This document shows, piece after piece, positions 58,416 to 64,000 of a DNA stretch of 64,000 nucleotides. The stretch covers positions 124,001-188,000 of the forward strand of contig DOAQ01000042.1 in assembly GCA_003506435.1 (NCBI GenBank), given 5' to 3'. The position numbers were made by a program, and so were the translations under genes. This stretch comes from Prolixibacteraceae bacterium. Lineage in GTDB: Bacteria; Bacteroidota; Bacteroidia; Bacteroidales; Prolixibacteraceae. The notes beneath the pieces were generated by a model that had not been told where the DNA came from, did no database searches, and worked only from the letters and a program-made list of their open reading frames with translations. Within the stretch, counting starts at the first letter, position 1; every line of letters begins with the position of its first letter.

Positions 58416-58880
58416 GTGAAAAATAAGAAATTCACATATTTTGTATTAATTCCTGCTGTAATTGTTGTATGGGGGCTTATCGTATATAAAATAATTGCAC
58501 GGGACAGTAATACTGCTCCGGGAAATTTCATGCCCGAAACGGTTGCAAAAGAAGAAAAAATCGTCCGGAATGAGGAATACAAGCTTCTCAATAACTACCC
58601 TGACCCTTTTTCTATCGAAAAGATAGCAGTTCCTGTTAAAAAGACAGAAAAAACAAGGGTCTCCCCTCCTTCCGTACCGAAATATAACTGGCCTGATATC
58701 CGGTTTAACGGCTACATTCTGAACGGAGATATTGCCAGGGCACATATTACAATTAACGGAGAAAACAAAATACTGATGCTCAATGACAATTTTTCGGATG
58801 GCTATATTCTAACCGGAATAACTAAAGATTCCATTAAAGTAAGGTACCAAAGTGGCATGAAATGGTTTTCAAAAAAATAA
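58416..58880 (+). CDS. GspC/PilP-like protein
   Basis: This 154-residue protein starts at a GTG preceded by AGAGGAAT. It has one membrane helix (YFVLIPAVIVVWGLIVYKII) and a Pro-rich linker. The C-terminal homology-region-like domain has FNGYILNGDIARAHITINGE and GYILTGITKDSIKVRYQSG. This layout matches GspC and PilP, which bridge the inner membrane platform and the secretin. It follows the repeat lipoprotein by 13 bases. Confidence 0.75.
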   Translation: MKNKKFTYFVLIPAVIVVWGLIVYKIIARDSNTAPGNFMPETVAKEEKIVRNEEYKLLNNYPDPFSIEKIAVPVKKTEKTRVSPPSVPKYNWPDIRFNGYILNGDIARAHITINGENKILMLNDNFSDGYILTGITKDSIKVRYQSGMKWFSKK

Positions 58881-58891
58881 CAAAAGTAATT

Positions 58892-59530
58892 ATGAATTTA
58901 TGCAGAATGGATAGGATACATTTTTTTAAGCCGGCGCTGATAATACCTTTTATTTTGATTCTGAACAGCGCCCGTTCCGAAAGCCCTTTTGTTCATATTG
59001 TTGTTCAGGAAGAGCCGGGAAAAGTATTGCAATATGCTGTAATATATCGGGAAATAAGCAGGAAGACGAACCCATTGATAAACTATTACTGGCATAATAA
59101 CGGAAAGATGAGGTCAAGCAGAGGAGACTTCTCAGGAAATTTGCTGCATGGAAACTACGAAGAATTTGACCGTTCCGGAAGGTTAACCGGAAAAGGTACT
59201 TTTTTTTACGGAACAAAAGACGGAGACTGGAAATTCTGGAATAAAGAAGGAGAAATAGCCGGAATGGAGAAATGGAGAAAAGGGTTTATACTTCAGAAGA
59301 TCAGCGTCACACAAACACAAACAACCACCGAGCGCTATAAAAATAACCAGTTGCATGGTAAACGAACTATCATAGAAAAGCAAAAACCGTTATGTATTGA
59401 AATATACCGGTCCGGAGAACTTAAAAAGAACACCAGAAAACTTTCCCTGAAATCAATACGAAAACAATCCGGAACAGAGAAGAAAAACAAGAAAAAACAG
59501 ACCCCAGATGAGCCTAAGCTTTCGGAATAG
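58892..59530 (+). CDS. MORN-repeat-like secreted protein
   Basis: The ATG at 58892 (MNLCRMDRIHFFKPALII) is chosen; the frame is open to 58862, overlapping the previous gene. After a signal peptide it has MORN-type strands: GNLLHGNYEEFDRSGRLTGK, FYGTKDGDWKFWNKEGEIAG and YKNNQLHGKRTIIEKQ. These resemble YwqK-like repeats. The C-terminal tail is Lys-rich (EKKNKKKQTP). It sits between GspC- and GspK-like genes. Its role in secretion is unknown. Confidence 0.6.
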   Translation: MNLCRMDRIHFFKPALIIPFILILNSARSESPFVHIVVQEEPGKVLQYAVIYREISRKTNPLINYYWHNNGKMRSSRGDFSGNLLHGNYEEFDRSGRLTGKGTFFYGTKDGDWKFWNKEGEIAGMEKWRKGFILQKISVTQTQTTTERYKNNQLHGKRTIIEKQKPLCIEIYRSGELKKNTRKLSLKSIRKQSGTEKKNKKKQTPDEPKLSE

Positions 59531-59534
59531 TATA

Positions 59535-60791
59535 ATGAGCATATATAAAAAAAGACTGTATGGAGGGGCATTGCAATTTACCATTGTTTTTTCATTGCTG
59601 GGGCTGATGATGTTGTCCTTGTTTTTAGTTTTCGTGCGTTTAAATGCATTGGAAATATTTCAGGGCCAAAGGCAAACCCAGTTAATAGAGAACATACGAT
59701 CGGCGATTGTTATCATGGAGAATAACCCGAAATTATTTGAAACTCCGTCACACAATTTTCAGATAACTAATAATTCAAGTTACGAAACAGAAGTTAACAT
59801 TCAACCGTGGGGGTTTTATGATGCCGTGAAAATTTCGTCTTCACATACACAGTCCCGGCTATCCGGAATATATTTATTTTCCGACAATATCCGGAAAAGT
59901 AATATGTTGCCTTCATTGTACTTATCCGACCCAAAACGTTACTTATCAGTCGGCGGTAAAACTTATCTGGGCAATAATTCATATTTACCGGCCTATGGTG
60001 TCAGAAAAGCCTATGTGGGAGGTATCGGATATACCCGGGAATCATTTGTCAACGGAAATAGCTATAAAGCAAATAACGAATTGCCTGAACTTAATCGTAA
60101 ATGGATGGAAAGATATTTTCAGGTGAAGAATATCATTAAAGGATCGGAAAACAGGATAAATATAGATGAACTTCGGTCTGACACTTTAACAAATTCATTT
60201 TCATCTCCTTCGCTGGTAGTTGCCTGCCCTGACGATTATTTTCTATCGCGCCATTATTTTGAAGGGAACATCATTATTTGCGGAACAAAACTTACATTCG
60301 ATCATACCGTAAGGCTTAAAAACTGTATTGTCTTTGCAGATTCGATTGTCATGAATGAAGGTTTTACAGGTGAAGGCCAATTCATGGCTAAAAACAGGAT
60401 CGAAACTGGTGAATCATCAGTAATAAAGGTCTCTTCCGTTTTATTTATGAATAACACAAAAAGTTCTGATCAAATAGTACTTGGAAGTTCAACACAGTTT
60501 CAGGGAGAAATAATTGTTGCCAATAATACTCCGGGAGGAAAGGAAGCATTAATCATTGAATCAGGGTGCCAACTTATCGGACAAGTTTATTGCAATGGGT
60601 ATTGTACTTTTGATGGAATCATATTTGGCAGTTTATATACCCGGGGATTTATAAAAAGAGACAAAAAAGGTCTATACGAGAATTACCTTGTGAATGTGTG
60701 TATCGACATTGAAAGATTGCCTGTTGAATACAACGGCATATCATTAATTGACAACCCGTTGACTAAAAATTGTAATGAAGAAGTTTTTTAA
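59535..60791 (+). CDS. GspK/PilX-like minor pseudopilin with beta-helix domain
   Basis: A start at 59535 (MSIYKKRLYGGALQFTIVFS) is preferred over 59508, which would overlap the MORN-like gene. One N-terminal membrane helix (LQFTIVFSLLGLMMLSLFLV) lies where pseudopilins carry theirs, but without a clear GFTLxE cleavage site. The large C-terminal part has regular short beta repeats (IIICGTKLTFDHTVRLKNCI, IVANNTPGGKEALIIESGCQ), suggesting a polymer-forming beta-helix. It overlaps the next pseudopilin gene by 17 bases. Confidence 0.62.
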   Translation: MSIYKKRLYGGALQFTIVFSLLGLMMLSLFLVFVRLNALEIFQGQRQTQLIENIRSAIVIMENNPKLFETPSHNFQITNNSSYETEVNIQPWGFYDAVKISSSHTQSRLSGIYLFSDNIRKSNMLPSLYLSDPKRYLSVGGKTYLGNNSYLPAYGVRKAYVGGIGYTRESFVNGNSYKANNELPELNRKWMERYFQVKNIIKGSENRINIDELRSDTLTNSFSSPSLVVACPDDYFLSRHYFEGNIIICGTKLTFDHTVRLKNCIVFADSIVMNEGFTGEGQFMAKNRIETGESSVIKVSSVLFMNNTKSSDQIVLGSSTQFQGEIIVANNTPGGKEALIIESGCQLIGQVYCNGYCTFDGIIFGSLYTRGFIKRDKKGLYENYLVNVCIDIERLPVEYNGISLIDNPLTKNCNEEVF

Positions 60792-61167
60792 AGCATACAA
60801 TAGACAAAAACTTATTGCTTCTTCAGTCATGGAAGTTATTGTAGCATTGATTGTTTGTATGATTATATTTTCGATCTCAACCAGTATCATTTTAAAAAGC
60901 CAGAAGAGTAACAACATTTCTTTAAAACAAAAAGCCAGATTAACTCTTACCAATATCACCAGAAATAACTGGGAAGAATATGCGGATTTTAATTGTCAAG
61001 GATTTGAAATATCGGTTGTTTCAGAAGAAAATGATAGTATGCAAAATATATGCAGGGTGATAGTGTCTGCATGTGATAATGAAGGAAGAATGCTGGGAGA
61101 AAAAGTTTTCATGGAAAATAAACAGAGAGTGACAGCAGATAAATTAAAAGACAAGAATGTTGAATAA
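60775..61167 (+). CDS. Minor pseudopilin (GspI/H-like)
   Basis: This 130-residue protein has a pseudopilin leader and helix, KLIASSVMEVIVALIVCMII. Cleavage would fall after Ala, with Glu at +5. A small C-terminal domain follows. It is one of three pseudopilin-type genes in the system and the second with Ala rather than Gly before the cut. It overlaps the GspK-like gene and precedes the GspJ-like gene by 20 bases. Confidence 0.72.
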   Translation: MKKFFKAYNRQKLIASSVMEVIVALIVCMIIFSISTSIILKSQKSNNISLKQKARLTLTNITRNNWEEYADFNCQGFEISVVSEENDSMQNICRVIVSACDNEGRMLGEKVFMENKQRVTADKLKDKNVE

Positions 61168-61187
61168 ACCAACAATTACCAATTGAA

Positions 61188-61679
61188 ATGAGAAATAAAA
61201 TATTCGCATCAAAAAAAATAATGGCATTTACTATCCTCGAAATGATTGTTGCCCTGATATTATCATTTTTTCTATTGGGAATAGTATATCTGTCCTACAA
61301 TATTATGACCCGGTATTTAGATCAAAAAAAAGAATCAGACCTGTCCCGGCTTTTGTTGGTAAGTTCTGAGTTTGAAATGCTTTTTTTCCGTGCGCATAAT
61401 ATCACAGAAAAAGAAAAGGGACTATGCTTTCTTTGTGAAGACAAAGAATTCGAATACATATTGTCAGACGATGCTATAATCAGAAACCAGACATCTCAAC
61501 CGGACACTATTTATGCGGGGAAATATTCATATCAGGTTGCCGGATATAGTGATTATGGCAGAATATATCAACTCACATTATGGTTTGAAAATAAGAAAGA
61601 TACATTACAGATGACATTTGAGAAAAAATATTGGTCTAATCAACTACTAAAAGATAAGGAGATAAATTTTGAGTATTGA
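61188..61679 (+). CDS. Minor pseudopilin (GspJ-like)
   Basis: This 163-residue protein has a leader KKIMAFTILEMIVALILSFF, with an Ala-Phe cut and Glu at +5, and a hydrophobic helix. The globular domain contains LCFLCEDKEFEYILSDD and YQLTLWFENKKDTLQ. It overlaps the following GspF-like gene by 11 bases. Confidence 0.75.
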   Translation: MRNKIFASKKIMAFTILEMIVALILSFFLLGIVYLSYNIMTRYLDQKKESDLSRLLLVSSEFEMLFFRAHNITEKEKGLCFLCEDKEFEYILSDDAIIRNQTSQPDTIYAGKYSYQVAGYSDYGRIYQLTLWFENKKDTLQMTFEKKYWSNQLLKDKEINFEY

Positions 61680-62796
61680 CCTTCGAAATATAGATCTAAA
61701 GAAATCGAAACAGCAAGGGATTGAGTGGCACAAGAGCCTTTCCATTGATATCCGTTTCAGGAAAAAGGAACTTTCCTTAAAAAAGAAAGAAGATTTATAT
61801 TCTGAATTAGGTATATTAATTGGTTCCGGTCTCGATATTAAAAGCAGTTTCCTGGTATTGATGGAAGAAAATAAAAAAGAAATCAGGCAATTCTATCAAA
61901 ATGTATATGACAAGCTAATAAAAGGTGTCAGCTTATCCGATGCTCTTCGTGAAACAGGAAAAATATCGATGTATGAATATTTTACGGTTCAGATCGGTGA
62001 AGAAACAGGAAATCTATACACTGTTCTGAATCAACTTGCACAACATTTTTCTCAGCGTATAAAACAAAAAAGGCAACTCATCAATACTTTTTCATACCCG
62101 GTATTAGTAATCATTACTGCAGTTGTCGTGGTTTTGTTCATGATGAACTTTATTGTACCTATGTTTGAAGAGCTTTTTAAAAGGTTCAATGGCGAACTTC
62201 CCACATTGACCCGTATTGTTATACAAACTTCTGAGTTTATTTCGAAATATTCATGGAGTATGATTGTCGTCGTTTCAGCAATCACTACTCTAATACTTAT
62301 GGTAAGGAAAAAAGATTTTTACCGCAAAATAACATCTGAATTTATATTACGGGTGCCCGGAATTAAAACCATTGTGAAGAAAGTATATCTCGCCAAGTTT
62401 TGTCAAACCTTTTCTCTCCTGAATTCGTCAAAAATACCCGTAGTAACATCGATACAACTAATCCAAAAAATCATTGGGTTTTATCCTTTTGAAAAAGCGC
62501 TGGCTGAAATTGAAAAGGAGCTTGTTAACGGAAAACTACTTCATGAATCATTTCAAATGTACTCCGTTTTTGATGCCAAGATAATCTCTTTAACTAAAGT
62601 AGGTGAAGAAGTAAACAAGCTGGATGATATTTACAACAACCTTAGCAGGCAATATTCCGAAGAAATACAACACAAAGTCTCTGTCTTAAATACATTACTC
62701 GAACCTGTATTAATTATTTTCATCGGATTCTTTGTCGCTCTCATTCTCATATCAATGTATTTACCCATGTTCCAGATGAGTAATACGATGTATTAA
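61669..62796 (+). CDS. Assembly platform protein, GspF/PilC family
   Basis: This 375-residue inner-membrane protein has two GspF domains. The first is near residues 35-165, with IGSGLDIKSSFLVLMEE and IGEETGNLYTVLNQLAQHF. The second is near 240-360, with FCQTFSLLNSSKIPVVTSIQ and ISLTKVGEEVNKLDDI. Membrane helices lie near 140-165, 195-215 and 345-370. The start is TTG at 61669, supported by AAGGAG at 61656-61661, a spacing of 7 bases. This strong Shine-Dalgarno is unusual for Bacteroidota. It pairs with the distant GspE-like ATPase. Confidence 0.92.
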   Translation: MSIDLRNIDLKKSKQQGIEWHKSLSIDIRFRKKELSLKKKEDLYSELGILIGSGLDIKSSFLVLMEENKKEIRQFYQNVYDKLIKGVSLSDALRETGKISMYEYFTVQIGEETGNLYTVLNQLAQHFSQRIKQKRQLINTFSYPVLVIITAVVVVLFMMNFIVPMFEELFKRFNGELPTLTRIVIQTSEFISKYSWSMIVVVSAITTLILMVRKKDFYRKITSEFILRVPGIKTIVKKVYLAKFCQTFSLLNSSKIPVVTSIQLIQKIIGFYPFEKALAEIEKELVNGKLLHESFQMYSVFDAKIISLTKVGEEVNKLDDIYNNLSRQYSEEIQHKVSVLNTLLEPVLIIFIGFFVALILISMYLPMFQMSNTMY

Positions 62797-62812
62797 TTTT
62801 CTTAGAATAAAA

Positions 62813-63442
62813 TCATGGCGCCAACCGAACAATTTTCCAGCCGTTTTTTTCCAACTGATAGCAAATCCGGTCGTGCAGACGGTTAGGCCTCCCCTGCCAG
62901 AACTCAATCTGGTACGGAATTACCAGGTAGCCGCCCCAGTTCTGTGGACGCGGAATTTCATCGCCAAATTTTTTCCTGTATTTACTGAAACTTTCGTCCA
63001 GCACGCTTTTCGAACTTATTACCTGGCTTTGTGGCGATGCCCAGGCGCCCAACCGGCTATCGACCGGACGGGAGGCAAAATATTCATCCGACAGTTTGCC
63101 GCTAATTCTTTCTATACTTCCGTCAATGCGCACCTGCCGTTCCAATTCGGGCCAGAAAAAAGTAAGCGAGGCAAACCGGTTAATTGCAATATGTCCGGCT
63201 TTTGCGCTGCTGTAATTGGTAAAAAACACAAAACCCTGGCTGTTCTGTTCTTTCAAAAGCACCACTCTTGCATGTGGCCGGTTTTGCCCGTCGACGGTAG
63301 ATAATACCATGGCCGTTGGCTCGTTTACCTTGCTTCTCAGCGATTCATCCAGCCAAATCCGGAATTGTTCCAGCGGATTTTCTTTTACATCCTTTTCCAG
63401 CAACTCATTTTGCTGATAATTATTTCTGATATCTTTCAACAT
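62813..63442 (-). CDS. pdxH: Pyridoxamine 5'-phosphate oxidase
   Basis: This 209-residue FMN enzyme of vitamin B6 salvage oxidises PNP or PMP to PLP. Signatures are RPHARVVLLKEQNSQGFVFF near residue 55, a Lys-rich SSAKAGHIAIN and SRLGAWASPQSQVI. The C-terminal substrate-binding region is EFWQGRPNRLHDRICYQ. It is convergent with the GspF gene and shares its strand with the reductase upstream. Confidence 0.97.
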   Translation of the reverse strand: MLKDIRNNYQQNELLEKDVKENPLEQFRIWLDESLRSKVNEPTAMVLSTVDGQNRPHARVVLLKEQNSQGFVFFTNYSSAKAGHIAINRFASLTFFWPELERQVRIDGSIERISGKLSDEYFASRPVDSRLGAWASPQSQVISSKSVLDESFSKYRKKFGDEIPRPQNWGGYLVIPYQIEFWQGRPNRLHDRICYQLEKNGWKIVRLAP

Positions 63443-63464
63443 TTATCTTATCAGGCAATCCACG

Positions 63465-64000
63465 TTAAAAAAACACCTCTGTGCGTATATTTTCAGGAGG
63501 GATGCCATAGTTTTCAAGAATTCCGGCGACCTCCTCAATCATTTCCGAATTTCCGCAGAGATAGCAGATGGTATCTCTTGCGACCGGATGCTCTTTCAGA
63601 AAGTAAGTGACCCTTCCGAAGTAATCGCCCTTGTCGACGCGCGATGTACACAGTGTAAAGTTCCCCTGAATAAAAGATTTTCGTCCGTAGGCTTCGTCAT
63701 CGAAATGAACCCCATGCAAAACGTTGTAATTTAAATCCGGGAAACTTTTCACAAACGAATGGAATGGCGAAATGCCGGTGCCGGTAGCCACAAAAAGCAG
63801 AGGCGCTCCCTGTTTCGCCTGTTCATCGAGAATGAAAAACCCTTTTGGCCCTTCCAACTCAACGATTTCACCGGTTTTAATATGGCGCAGATACCTCGAA
63901 AAACTTCCCTCAGGGATTTCACGGACCAGAAAATCGAGATACGTTTCATTTGCCCCGCTGTAAATCGAATATTCACGGCCTTGTTTCAGTTCAGGAATGC
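63465..64000 (-). CDS. Ferredoxin-NADP reductase-like flavoprotein (cut by window edge)
   Basis: The reading frame is open through to the window end. Visible ~178 residues include the FAD motif GREYSIYSGANETY, FSRYLRHIKTGEIVELEGPK, and the NAD(P)-binding LLFVATGTGISPFHSF. The region YLCGNSEMIEEVAGILENYG then TEVFF forms the C-terminus. This is the FNR fold. The N-terminal FAD part lies beyond the window. It reads toward pdxH with a 22-base gap. Confidence 0.88.
   Translation of the reverse strand, partial: IPELKQGREYSIYSGANETYLDFLVREIPEGSFSRYLRHIKTGEIVELEGPKGFFILDEQAKQGAPLLFVATGTGISPFHSFVKSFPDLNYNVLHGVHFDDEAYGRKSFIQGNFTLCTSRVDKGDYFGRVTYFLKEHPVARDTICYLCGNSEMIEEVAGILENYGIPPENIRTEVFF

Overview
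The window looks like chromosome of a Bacteroidota bacterium, most likely a Marinilabiliales/Bacteroidales-type anaerobe. The support is the folP-cdaA / DUF1599 / DoxX / tpiA neighbourhood typical of that group, a GH97 glycosidase, BACON domains, RHS proteins with a DUF6443-type start, a HU-like DUF4469-type protein, a REP-associated Y1 transposase, and a TAnnTTTG-type promoter.

Region 1 (1-20556, minus strand, visibly AT-rich) is a defence island. From right to left it holds a Gabija-like pair (OLD/TOPRIM ATPase plus UvrD helicase), an unrecognised two-gene system (a ~1600-residue GHKL-ATPase protein with two phosphoribosyltransferase-like domains, and a receiver domain fused to an aminoglycoside-phosphotransferase-like kinase), a helicase-nuclease protein, and a type I restriction-modification hsdM-hsdS pair followed by two GmrSD/DUF262 proteins. 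Three ~131-134 bp repeats separate the modules. Each module starts with a 9-10 base sequence whose exact complement sits at its own end, just before the repeat. This is the signature of integron gene cassettes and their attC sites, here with very large multigene cassettes and no integrase in view. The middle module is the best candidate for an undescribed system.

Region 2 (21413-26468, plus strand) is a small sugar-related cluster: AraC-type regulator, UroD-like protein, RhaT-like transporter and secreted GH97 glycosidase. Region 3 (26696-32814) is housekeeping: a Lys-rich mini-protein, cdaA and folP, a DUF1599 protein, an SGNH hydrolase, a DoxX-type membrane protein and tpiA.

Region 4 (33173-62796) is a type II secretion/type IV pilus-like system in two blocks. 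Pseudopilin, prepilin peptidase and assembly ATPase lie at 33173-35497. Secretin, GspL-, GspM- and GspC-like proteins, a GspK-like protein, two more pseudopilins and GspF lie at 52686-62796, together with a repeat lipoprotein and a MORN-like protein. About 17 kb between the blocks holds a REP/RAYT element in a broken XRE regulator, a small lipoprotein, a DUF6443-type RHS protein with a putative metallopeptidase tail, a giant (>3300 residue) RHS/BACON/Ig-like repeat protein, a six-unit 23-bp iteron array in its upstream region, a HU-like DNA-binding protein, a MITE-like repeat and a candidate small RNA. Cargo for the secretion system may be encoded inside its own locus.

Region 5 (62813-64000, minus strand) has pdxH and a truncated ferredoxin-NADP reductase. 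No rRNA, tRNA or CRISPR array was seen.
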